NCBI GenBank assembly: GCA_041746135.1
Contig: JBGTHQ010000015.1
Coordinates: forward strand, 1-64,000
Length of the DNA: 64,000 bases
Source of the DNA: Alg239-R122 sp041746135
GTDB lineage: Bacteria > Pseudomonadota > Alphaproteobacteria > Sphingomonadales > Sphingomonadaceae
Direction of reading: 5' to 3'
This document shows positions 43,719-51,350 of the stretch, piece after piece (within the stretch, counting starts at the first letter, position 1; each line of letters starts with the position of its first letter). Below the pieces are notes generated by a model, which was given only the letters and a program-made list of their open reading frames with translations, ran no database searches and was not told where the DNA came from. The position numbers and the translations under genes are program-made.

Positions 43719-45080
43719 CTATGCGTCCGCCTTTTTCCTTGCCAGCATGACATCGCGGAACCGTTTGGCCCAGCCCGGTTTTTCCCGCTGATCGGGGCGG
43801 ACCAATATCAGTGCATCGTCGGCGACATCTTTCGTGACTGTGCTGCCGGCCGCGACGATCGCGCCTTTGCCGATTGTGACCGGCGCAACCAGTGCACTGT
43901 TTGATCCGATAAAAGCGCCTTCGCCGATCGTCGTTTGGTGTTTGAAATACCCGTCATAATTACAAGTGATCGTACCAGCGCCGATATTGGCACCCGCGCC
44001 AACGATAGTGTCGCCGAGATAAGTCAGATGACTGGCTTTCGCCCCCTTGCCCAATGTCGTTTTCTTCATTTCGACGAAATTGCCGACTTTGGAGTTTTTC
44101 TCCATTATTGCGCCGGGCCTGAGCCGCGCGAACGGCCCGACTTCGCAATGCGGGCCGACATGGCACCCTTCCAGATGCGAATGGGCCCGAATGGTTGCGC
44201 CGCTCTCTATTATGACACCCGGTCCGAAAACCACATAGGGTTCGATCGTGACTTCGGGCGCGATTTGGGTATCCCAGGAAAAAAATACGCTGCAGGGATC
44301 ACGCAAAGTGACGCCTTCACGCATGCAATCGGCCCGTTTTTCCGATTGCCACAGCATTTCTGCGGCGGCAAGATCGGCGCGATCGTTGACGCCCGCCACT
44401 TCACTTTCGGGGGCTTCCACCACGGCCGAATGGCGGCCTTGTTCGCCTGCGACCGTGACGACGTCGGGCAGGTAATATTCGCCCTGTGCATTGTCGTTAC
44501 CGATCGCCTCCAGCAATGCGAAAACTTCCCCGCCCCGCGCCAATATGGGCCCTGCATTGCACAAACCGCATGCGCGTTCCGCCGCGCTGGCATCCTTATA
44601 TTCGACCATTTTTTCGATCCGGCCGCTGTCATCGACCAGAACCCGGCCGTATGCCTTGGGATCTTTCGGACGAAAGCCCAGCACGACCGCGGCGGGCGAA
44701 TCATCGTCATGCAGCCGTTGCTGCATTTTCGCGACGGTGCTCCATTTCAACAGCGGCACGTCACCGAAACAGATGAGCACGTCGCCAGTAAAACCGGACA
44801 GGGCGAATTTGGCCTGCAGCGCGGCATGCGCCGTACCGAGCTGTTCGGACTGCCGGGCGAAATCGCACGTCTCGCCCGCCATGGCGGTTTCGACGCTTTC
44901 GGCGCGCGCGCCGGTGACGATCACCGTGCGTTGCAGATCGAGATTGCGAAATTCGCTGACCAGGTGACGCAGCATCGCGCGTCCTGCAATCGGATGCAGT
45001 ACCTTGTGCACCTCCGATTTCATCCGCGTCCCCTGCCCGGCCGCCAATATGATCGCAGCCAATGGCCGTCTGTCCGTCAT
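43719..45080 (-). CDS. glmU: bifunctional UDP-N-acetylglucosamine pyrophosphorylase / glucosamine-1-phosphate N-acetyltransferase
   Basis: A 453-residue two-domain enzyme. The N-terminal uridyltransferase has LAAGQGTRMKSEVHKVLHPIAG, and the left-handed beta-helix acetyltransferase follows from about residue 250, with GPFARLRPGA, NFVEMKKTTLGKGAKASHLTYLGD and NYDGYFKHQTTIG. It makes UDP-GlcNAc from the product of the GlmS/GlmM route. The short, Lys-rich C-terminus is typical of the group. The start is 90 bases from the divergent gph gene. Confidence 0.96.
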   Translation of the reverse strand: MTDRRPLAAIILAAGQGTRMKSEVHKVLHPIAGRAMLRHLVSEFRNLDLQRTVIVTGARAESVETAMAGETCDFARQSEQLGTAHAALQAKFALSGFTGDVLICFGDVPLLKWSTVAKMQQRLHDDDSPAAVVLGFRPKDPKAYGRVLVDDSGRIEKMVEYKDASAAERACGLCNAGPILARGGEVFALLEAIGNDNAQGEYYLPDVVTVAGEQGRHSAVVEAPESEVAGVNDRADLAAAEMLWQSEKRADCMREGVTLRDPCSVFFSWDTQIAPEVTIEPYVVFGPGVIIESGATIRAHSHLEGCHVGPHCEVGPFARLRPGAIMEKNSKVGNFVEMKKTTLGKGAKASHLTYLGDTIVGAGANIGAGTITCNYDGYFKHQTTIGEGAFIGSNSALVAPVTIGKGAIVAAGSTVTKDVADDALILVRPDQREKPGWAKRFRDVMLARKKADA

Positions 45081-45170
45081 TCTATCATTCTCTCCGGAAA
45101 ATCCTGCTTGCGAATCTCCATGGCATGAAGGGCTTGCTTATTCCAGCCCGTTCGGGCCATGGAATGCGTC

Positions 45171-45857
45171 ATGGCAAAATTCCCCTATGATATTGTCGGT
45201 TTCGATCTGGACGGCACGCTCCTCGACACCAGCCCGGAACTCACCGCTTCGGTCAATTACACGCTGGCAAAAGCGGGAAAGCCGCCGCTTACGCTCGAAC
45301 AGGTCAAACCGATGGTCGGGCTGGGGGCGAAGCACATGCTGGAAATGGGGCTGAAGGCAAGCCAGCCCGCGGATGAGGAGCTGGACGCCGCGACATCCAA
45401 AAAATACCTGCGCATATTGCTGTCGCATTATGGCGACCACCTGGGTACAGGATCACCGCCCTATCCGGGATTGCTTGATGCGATGGAAAAACTGGATGCG
45501 ATCGGCGTTAAAATGGCCGTCGTCACCAACAAGTTCGAAAATTTCGCGGTCAGGTTGGTAACGGAAATCGGATTGCTGGACCGCTTTGTGTGCGTGATTG
45601 GCGGCGACACGATGGGCAAGGGGTTTTCCAAGCCGCACCGCGCCCCGATCGACGAGATGATCAAACGCTCCGGCGGCGGCCGGGCGGTATTCATCGGCGA
45701 CAGTATTTACGATATCATGGCTGCGCATAATGCCGGAATTCCGGCCGTGGCCGCCGGTTTCGGTTTTCTGCACCAACCGGTCGAAACTTTGGGCGCGGAT
45801 GCGATTATCGGCCATTATGACGAGCTGATTCCGGCTTTGCACAAGCTGGACACCTAG
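45171..45857 (+). CDS. gph: HAD hydrolase, probably phosphoglycolate phosphatase
   Basis: A 228-residue HAD enzyme from ATG 45171. Motif I is DLDGTLLDTSPEL with Asp12 and Asp14, followed by the cap domain, motif II VVTNK, the Lys motif GFSKPHRAP and motif III VFIGDSIYDIMAAHNAG. Phosphoglycolate phosphatase (Gph) is the best match by length and motifs, but other small HAD phosphatases share them. The glmU gene lies divergent, 90 bases away. Its stop overlaps the end of the nucleotidyltransferase gene by 4 bases. Confidence 0.85.
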   Translation: MAKFPYDIVGFDLDGTLLDTSPELTASVNYTLAKAGKPPLTLEQVKPMVGLGAKHMLEMGLKASQPADEELDAATSKKYLRILLSHYGDHLGTGSPPYPGLLDAMEKLDAIGVKMAVVTNKFENFAVRLVTEIGLLDRFVCVIGGDTMGKGFSKPHRAPIDEMIKRSGGGRAVFIGDSIYDIMAAHNAGIPAVAAGFGFLHQPVETLGADAIIGHYDELIPALHKLDT

Positions 45858-46885
45858 TCCTTACGCCATTTGATCCAGAGGTGCCGGGCCAGCATCGACG
45901 GCGACATGCGCAAAATGTGTGAGCGCATATAAAATCCCAGCCGCAGCAGCTTGCGCGTTTCCTGGCCCCATCCGTTGCGGGCCAGCAGAAGACGTATATA
46001 TAGCCGATCCGTGCTGCGCGCGCGTCCTGCCAGCATCGTATCGACCGGCGTATGATAAATGTGTCGTGCCAGCCGCAAGGTCCGCTCGAGCGGCATATGC
46101 AAACCATGCATCCGTGCGCGCGCCGCCAGCGCTGACCAGAAACCGGACCGCTCGGCAAATTCGCGCAGCAGCCGGTCGATATCCCACAAGTTGCGCAGCC
46201 CCCCGGCCAGATCGCCATCGGCCATGAAATGGGCGACCGCGTGGCAGATCATGTCGACAGGCTGGAAAACATATAACCCGCTTTCAAGCCGCACGGCATC
46301 CGCCAGCATCGCGTGGGCATCGGGCGTCGGCCGCGCGGTCAGCGGCAATATCGTATGGTGTACGTCGATCATCCGGTCGCGTGTCCGGTGGATAAGCGGC
46401 GGCAATTCGTGCATCCAGCGGCGATAATAGGCGTCGTCATAAGGGTCGGGCTTGACCCATTCCCAGCCCGCACCCAGCAAGGCACTTTCGGCATCGTCGA
46501 GCCGGTCCTTTGCAACCATAATATCCAGATCGCCTATGCTGCGCCCGAGCGAGGCGGAAAGACCGGCGGCCAGATAGGCGGTCCCTTTCATCAGCACCGT
46601 GCGTATATCAAGCGGGGCGAGTGTGCGCGCCGCCTCGGACGCTTCCCAGTGCGCCAGCAGGTGGCCGTGATCGGCATGAACCCGCGCTTCGCCGAGTATG
46701 GCGCGCACAGTATCGGGTACCGTCTTTCCCTCCAGGCGGCAGGCCAAAGTACCGATTAACGATTCGGCGCGCGCGGCGGTGATCAGGGCCGTCCACCGGG
46801 AGGCGGCCAGATTCTCGGTCGTAGCGGGATCGCGCAGTGCGGTGACGAGGAGCCGGGCCGCCTTCACCGCGCCATTTCCGACCAC
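45854..46885 (-). CDS. nucleotidyltransferase family protein of a HPr-rel-A-like cluster
   Basis: A 343-residue protein of the uncharacterised nucleotidyltransferase family (NTP_transf_5 type). The catalytic-like segment GTAYLAAGLSASLGRSIGDLDIMV has Asp119 and Asp121 as D-x-D metal ligands. A conserved MIDVHHTIL block follows. A GTG start at 46885 overlaps the end of the HprK-related gene by 22 bases, so all three genes from 48037 are probably translated together. Relatives occur in lasso-peptide clusters next to HprK-like kinases. Its substrate here is unknown; a sugar or nucleotide donor attached to a phosphorylated peptide is speculation. It is convergent with gph. Confidence 0.83.
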   Translation of the reverse strand: MVGNGAVKAARLLVTALRDPATTENLAASRWTALITAARAESLIGTLACRLEGKTVPDTVRAILGEARVHADHGHLLAHWEASEAARTLAPLDIRTVLMKGTAYLAAGLSASLGRSIGDLDIMVAKDRLDDAESALLGAGWEWVKPDPYDDAYYRRWMHELPPLIHRTRDRMIDVHHTILPLTARPTPDAHAMLADAVRLESGLYVFQPVDMICHAVAHFMADGDLAGGLRNLWDIDRLLREFAERSGFWSALAARARMHGLHMPLERTLRLARHIYHTPVDTMLAGRARSTDRLYIRLLLARNGWGQETRKLLRLGFYMRSHILRMSPSMLARHLWIKWRKD

Positions 46886-47730
46886 AGTTCGTCCACCAGG
46901 CTGATGGCCTCTTCGCCATTACGGTAATCGATCGCCCGGGCCGGCACGTCTTCCACGAACCGCGTCAGCGCAGCGAACCCCGTCTCTCCCATCGCCACGT
47001 AATTGGTGCTGGCCTGGGTCAGGCGGACGAATATTTCCGCCTTGCCGAGGGGCCGTATCGCGCTTTCGAAACCGAAACGCGGAAATAGCAGCAGCGCAGG
47101 CCGCGCCGGTTTTTGCATGTCTTCAATTGCTACAATATTCGGGGACATATGCCGTATATCGCCTTTCGGGGTATTCAGCATGCGCGGGCCGAAACGGCTT
47201 TCATCGACTTCGGCTTCCATCGCAGCGATGGCCCCGTCCTTGAGGCTGACCGGCCGCGGAAACGGATGCACCGACCCGTCGGCGAGGTCGAGAAGCGCGA
47301 ACTCGTCCCCCATAAAGCGCCAGCCGCGCTCGCCCAGCATGGCGGACAAGGTCGATTTGCCCGATCCGGACATTCCGGTCATGATAAGCGCACGGCCGTC
47401 TTTTTCCACGCTGCTGGCATGCAGCAGCAAATGCCTGCGCCAGCCGAGCGCCATTTGCAGGTTCATCGCCATTTCCGCCGCGAGCAACCCATGATTCAGC
47501 GACACCGGCGCGGCATCGGGCAGCATGAAATCCGCCTTGATCGCCATCGAAGGCCGGATATAGCGTCGCCAGGGCCGGACAGCCTCCAGAAAGATCGTAT
47601 AATCGGGTATGGTGGAGGGCGGGGCGGGATAGGCGCGATACATGCGGCGCAGTTTCTCCACCGGACCCGGCCAGTCGCAGCCGATACGGAAGGTCGCCGG
47701 ACCGACACGGATCAAGCAGCTATGCCGCAT
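46864..47730 (-). CDS. HprK-related kinase A
   Basis: A 288-residue protein of the family named HPr kinase-related A. The P-loop is GMSGSGKST (119-127) with Lys125, and nearby LLLHASSVEKDGRALIM and FMGDEFALLDL (Asp142-Glu143) match the HPr kinase/phosphorylase fold, while the HPr-binding C-terminal motif is absent. It overlaps the PqqD-like gene by 11 bases and the nucleotidyltransferase gene by 22. In related clusters such kinases act on peptides rather than on HPr; PTS genes are not in the window. Kinase activity is inferred from the P-loop. Confidence 0.88.
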   Translation of the reverse strand: MRHSCLIRVGPATFRIGCDWPGPVEKLRRMYRAYPAPPSTIPDYTIFLEAVRPWRRYIRPSMAIKADFMLPDAAPVSLNHGLLAAEMAMNLQMALGWRRHLLLHASSVEKDGRALIMTGMSGSGKSTLSAMLGERGWRFMGDEFALLDLADGSVHPFPRPVSLKDGAIAAMEAEVDESRFGPRMLNTPKGDIRHMSPNIVAIEDMQKPARPALLLFPRFGFESAIRPLGKAEIFVRLTQASTNYVAMGETGFAALTRFVEDVPARAIDYRNGEEAISLVDELWSEMAR

Positions 47731-48037
47731 AGCCCGCCCTTTTTTCGAGTATCAGACCCAGCGTGATCAATTCGTCTACCCGCGCACCGATTATGTCGGC
47801 GATAGTCTCGTTTTCCTGTCCGGCCAGTTCATAATCGCGGGATAAAATAGCGCAGATGCTATCGATGTCCAATTGTCGGCCCGCAAGAATGTTCAAGATA
47901 GCCGGCGCGGGATCGGCCAGCATGTGGGTGGTGCCCGTCAACCGGTGGAACACCAGCATCATATCCCCCAGATCGTGAAACCTGAGAAGCGCCGCATCTT
48001 GCGCGATATAAGATATATCTTTTTCCACCCGTATCAA
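47720..48037 (-). CDS. PqqD-family peptide chaperone of the HPr-rel-A type
   Basis: A 105-residue PqqD-like protein. The start is TTG 48037 or in-frame GTG 48028; an ATG is lacking. The RRE-like part reads DMMLVFHRLTGTTHMLADPAPAILNIL, followed by a helix and the C-terminal DELITLGLILEK that packs on the winged-helix core. PqqD-like domains bind leader peptides of ribosomally made peptides and present them to modifying enzymes. Here the enzymes would be the overlapping HprK-related kinase and the nucleotidyltransferase. The candidate client is the small exported protein directly upstream. No radical SAM enzyme is near, so a pqq role is unlikely. Confidence 0.87.
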   Translation of the reverse strand: MIRVEKDISYIAQDAALLRFHDLGDMMLVFHRLTGTTHMLADPAPAILNILAGRQLDIDSICAILSRDYELAGQENETIADIIGARVDELITLGLILEKRAGYAA

Positions 48038-48099
48038 ATTTACGTTCTACGTATACCACACCACAGCGATATCGTTGCGATCCGGTGCAATTAGAATGT

Positions 48100-48507
48100 T
48101 TAGCGCGGCATTTGCAAGGATGCGTAGCAAGTAAATCCGCTTTGTCCTGCCTGTAGTCGGCGAATATAATTTACATAAGCTTGCGACTGGTCGTAGCTGG
48201 TGCCGGGCAAGTTGCGGCCGTTCAGGGCTTTCTTGACATCTTCGCCGGTAAAATTGCGGGCCGCTGGCGGAAAGGCGCCCGGCGTGTCGGGCGCAACGGC
48301 TTTTCCGTTGGGCGCAATGAACATTCCCGCGCGCGTGTTGTCGGGAACGGGTATATCGCAATTCAGCACCGACCCGGCGGTTTGGGCCAGCGCGGGACGG
48401 ATGCTGACCACAGCGGAAGCCGCGACCGTACCGATCACGAGTGCGCGCCGATGCGGGTCGACAGCTTTGGGTCCACCAGCATTTTCTATATTATTTTCGT
48501 CGTTCAT
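48100..48507 (-). CDS. small exported protein of unknown function upstream of the PqqD-like gene
   Basis: ATG 48507 gives 135 residues; an in-frame ATG at 48519 is also possible. An RR motif (DPHRRALVIGTVAASAVVS) before a hydrophobic core and an ALAQ cleavage site suggest Tat export. The mature part, about 95 residues, has Cys residues in VLNCDIPVPDN and GFTCYASLQ near both ends, and the rest is Gly/Asn/Pro-rich and lacks known motifs. No family is recognised. It ends 62 bases before the PqqD-like start on the same strand, so it may be the client of that module, but the evidence is position alone. Confidence 0.6.
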   Translation of the reverse strand: MNDENNIENAGGPKAVDPHRRALVIGTVAASAVVSIRPALAQTAGSVLNCDIPVPDNTRAGMFIAPNGKAVAPDTPGAFPPAARNFTGEDVKKALNGRNLPGTSYDQSQAYVNYIRRLQAGQSGFTCYASLQMPR

Positions 48508-48711
48508 CTTGATGCCCATAATTGTGACAAAACAATGTTGCAAAATCGCGTTAACATATAGTTTCGCATATAATCAGACAAAGTCACGCTTTATAGGGCG
48601 CGCGTAACAATGCGGGACATATCGCCATAAAAATCCGGCCACAAACCCGCATCACATTGGCCAGTGTAATACACACTCGCAAAAACGCACGGTGCCATTT
48701 ATAAAGCCGCG

Positions 48712-49965
48712 ATGAGCGAACTCATTTCTCCCTTGCAAAAATCGGGTCGCATTGTTCTGGCAGCCTGTATCGTGTTGGCAGGTGCCATTACCGAATTCTA
48801 TGTGACCGATGCCGTGAATCGCGCGGTTATCAGCATCGCCGCGGGACTTTTCACGATTATATTGCTGCTCGATATCCGTTCCGAACGTCGCAGCAACCCC
48901 AATGCCGCTGCGCCCATTTTGGCGGATGAAACGTCCGACATTACTGCCCATTCCGGTTTCCAGCGTCTGATCGACACTTATTTGGATCCCGTGCTCGTCA
49001 TCGAAGGACATGCTGTTCGCCATGCCAACATATCGTCATGCAAACTGCTCGGTCAGCATATCGTCGGCGAGGATGTCAGGCTGGTCATACGCCACCCGAC
49101 GGTGGCGGACATGTTCAGCCAGTCTTTAACGACCGAAACCTCAGGGCCGATGATGCTCAGGGGTATTGGCAGTCGCGATCAGCGTTGGGAAATGCGGGTA
49201 AAAAATCTGGGCAGTGACAAAAAGCTTCTTTTCCTGTGGGACCAGTCGGGTTCGCACGCTGTCGAGCGGATGCGAACCGATTTCGTCGCCAATGCCAGCC
49301 ACGAGCTGCGCACGCCGCTCGCCTCTATTAAAGGATTTATCGAGACGCTGAAGGAAGACGATGCAGGGAGCGATCCCAAATTGCGCGACCGGTTCCTGGA
49401 TGTGATGATGGGCGAATCCGAACGCATGCAGAAACTCATCGACGATCTGATTTCGCTGTCACGCATCGAAAGCGAGCGGTTCAAGATCCCCGACACGCCG
49501 GTCGACCTGCCCCAATTGATCCGCGACGTGCAGTCCGTGCTGGTCAAAAGCCATCCCGCCCGCGGTGCCGACATCGTGCTCGAGATTGAAGAACGGCTCG
49601 AGCCCACGGTCGGGGATCGTGCCCAGTTGTCGCAGCTTTTGCACAATCTGATCGGCAACAGTATGAAATACGGCAATAACGACACGCCCATTACCATAAC
49701 GCTTTCGCGCAGCCGCAATGGCGCCATGCACAGGCTGGTGATCGCCGATCACGGGGAAGGCATAGCGCCGCAGCACCTGCCGCGTCTCACCGAGCGGTTC
49801 TATCGTGTCGACTCGGGACGCAGCCGGTCGATGGGGGGTACCGGACTAGGGCTTTCCATAGTTAAACATATTGTCGAAAGGCACCGGGGACGTTTCGATC
49901 TTGCCAGCGAGCAATATAAAGGCACGACGATTACCATATCGCTACCTGTTGCCAGAGATAATTGA
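48712..49965 (+). CDS. phoR: phosphate regulon sensor histidine kinase
   Basis: A 417-residue sensor kinase. Residues 1-53 hold two membrane helices, a PAS domain lies at about 83-180, and the phospho-acceptor is His197 in ANASHELRTPLASIKG. The ATPase core has HNLIGNSMKYG, DHGEGI, and GGTGLGLSIVKHI. It phosphorylates PhoB under phosphate limitation, with PhoU and the Pst transporter as input. No Pho box was found in the 168 bases in front of it. The gene order phoR-pstSCAB-phoU-phoB supports the call. Confidence 0.93.
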   Translation: MSELISPLQKSGRIVLAACIVLAGAITEFYVTDAVNRAVISIAAGLFTIILLLDIRSERRSNPNAAAPILADETSDITAHSGFQRLIDTYLDPVLVIEGHAVRHANISSCKLLGQHIVGEDVRLVIRHPTVADMFSQSLTTETSGPMMLRGIGSRDQRWEMRVKNLGSDKKLLFLWDQSGSHAVERMRTDFVANASHELRTPLASIKGFIETLKEDDAGSDPKLRDRFLDVMMGESERMQKLIDDLISLSRIESERFKIPDTPVDLPQLIRDVQSVLVKSHPARGADIVLEIEERLEPTVGDRAQLSQLLHNLIGNSMKYGNNDTPITITLSRSRNGAMHRLVIADHGEGIAPQHLPRLTERFYRVDSGRSRSMGGTGLGLSIVKHIVERHRGRFDLASEQYKGTTITISLPVARDN

Positions 49966-50052
49966 GTGCATGGCTGCTCAGAAAAGAACTACTGTAAATC
50001 ATGGGGATGCGTATAAAACGTACTCCCCTTAATGTACCGTTTGCCCACAGCT

Positions 50053-50081
50053 TTGTCATGAAATCGTAATACTATTGTCAT
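50053..50081 (+). promoter_or_regulatory. Pho box upstream of pstS
   Basis: Three seven-base units at 11-base spacing: TTGTCAT (50053), TCGTAAT (50064) and TTGTCAT (50075), separated by four bases each. The pattern fits the CTGTCAT-N4-CTGTCAT direct repeat bound by PhoB. It lies 130 bases before the pstS start and suggests induction by phosphate starvation. Confidence 0.88.
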
Positions 50082-50211
50082 GCGAGGGACATGCCGCCTC
50101 TCTATTGCGCCGAGGGCAAGGGACATGCGGCGCAAATATGCGTGCCGACACTCTAATAACGAACAGACTCACTTAAACAAACAGACGCATCCAATCTTAA
50201 GGAATATTTCG

Positions 50212-51258
50212 ATGATGAAGAAATTTGCGATTGCCTGTATTTCCGTACTCGCGTTGGCGGCATGCAGCGATCAGGCCTCTTCGGGCCAAAGCGGCGGACG
50301 CGACCAGATCAAGATCGTGGGATCTTCCACCGTTTATCCATTCGCAAAAGCGGTGGCGGAACAGTTCAAGGAACTCGATCCGTCCTATAAAACACCCGTG
50401 GCCGAATCGACCGGTACTGGCGGCGGCATCGAATTATTCTGCGAAGGCGTGGGCGCCAACACACCCGATATTGCGAATGCTTCGCGCCGTATGAAGAAAA
50501 CCGAATTTGATCGCTGCCAGCAAAATGGTGTGACAAATATCACCGAACTGGTTGTGGGTATCGACGGCATTGCCATAGCGCAGAGCAACCAGGGGCCCAA
50601 ATTCTCGCTCACACCGGCACAGGTTTACGAAGCGATTGCTGCAAATCCCTATGGCAAGCCGAATACAACCCAGAACTGGTCCGATGTCGATGCCTCTTTG
50701 CCGAACATCAAGATCAACGTATATGGTCCGCCATCGACTTCGGGTACGCGCGATGCGCTCACCGAATTGATCATGGAAGTTGGCTGCAATACCGATGCCG
50801 CGACCAAGGCGCTCAAGGAAAGCGACAAGAACAAGTTTGAAGCGGTGTGTCATGAAGTGCGCACCGATGGCGCCTATGTCGATACCGGCGAGAACGACAA
50901 CCTCATCATCCAGAAACTGGCCGCCAATCCCAACAGTCTGGGGATTTTCGGATATAGTTATCTGGAAGAAAATACCCGCAAGGTGCGCGGCCTTCCCATC
51001 GGCGGTGTAGAGCCTACTTATGCCACGATTTCGGGCGGCAGCTATCCGGGCGCCCGTCCGCTGTATATCTATGTTAAGAAAGATCATGTCGGCGTCATTC
51101 CCAACTTGAAAGAATATATTGCGGAATTCATCCGCGCCGGTGCCAATGATGGCTATTTGAAAAAAATTGGCTTGATCACTTCTCCCGACGATGTGCGGGC
51201 CAAAATGACTGCGGCGGTCGATGCCATGCCCGCCCTGAACGGAAACGAACTAAAATAA
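50212..51258 (+). CDS. pstS: phosphate ABC transporter substrate-binding lipoprotein
   Basis: ATG 50212 with an AAGGA site gives 348 residues. The signal peptide ends in lipobox LALAAC, so the protein is lipid-anchored. Phosphate-binding segments are IVGSSTVYPFAKAVAEQF near the N-terminus, ESTGTGGG and the YGPPSTSGTRDAL loop. It captures periplasmic phosphate for PstCAB. A hairpin at 51274-51314 follows before pstC, which probably stabilises the pstS mRNA part so that the binding protein is made in excess. Confidence 0.95.
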   Translation: MMKKFAIACISVLALAACSDQASSGQSGGRDQIKIVGSSTVYPFAKAVAEQFKELDPSYKTPVAESTGTGGGIELFCEGVGANTPDIANASRRMKKTEFDRCQQNGVTNITELVVGIDGIAIAQSNQGPKFSLTPAQVYEAIAANPYGKPNTTQNWSDVDASLPNIKINVYGPPSTSGTRDALTELIMEVGCNTDAATKALKESDKNKFEAVCHEVRTDGAYVDTGENDNLIIQKLAANPNSLGIFGYSYLEENTRKVRGLPIGGVEPTYATISGGSYPGARPLYIYVKKDHVGVIPNLKEYIAEFIRAGANDGYLKKIGLITSPDDVRAKMTAAVDAMPALNGNELK

Positions 51259-51273
51259 ATTGCGATAAAAACT

Positions 51274-51314
51274 CTGTCCGGGTGCGGTCCCGTATTCTAG
51301 GGGTGCCCGGACAG
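51274..51314 (+). other. hairpin between pstS and pstC
   Basis: Perfect nine-base inverted repeat CTGTCCGGG/CCCGGACAG around a 23-base loop, 16 bases after pstS. There is no T-run, so mRNA protection or partial attenuation is more likely than a true terminator. Confidence 0.7.
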
Positions 51315-51350
51315 ATTCGTTGAACTTAGGTTTTATTTCGGGAAAGCAGT

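Noticed and set aside
43935..45128. Plus-strand frame of 397 codons opposite glmU
   Set aside because: Antisense to a fully conserved gene and without any domain.
47720..48037. PqqD of a PQQ biosynthesis operon, supplying the sugar dehydrogenase at 26430
   Set aside because: No pqqA, B, C or E gene is nearby, and the partners are kinase and nucleotidyltransferase genes.
48591..48698. A 35-codon minus-strand frame (MAPCVFASVYYTGQC...) between phoR and the small exported protein, as possible precursor peptide
   Set aside because: No ribosome site, lies against the phoR leader and could arise by chance; no core-peptide pattern was recognised.
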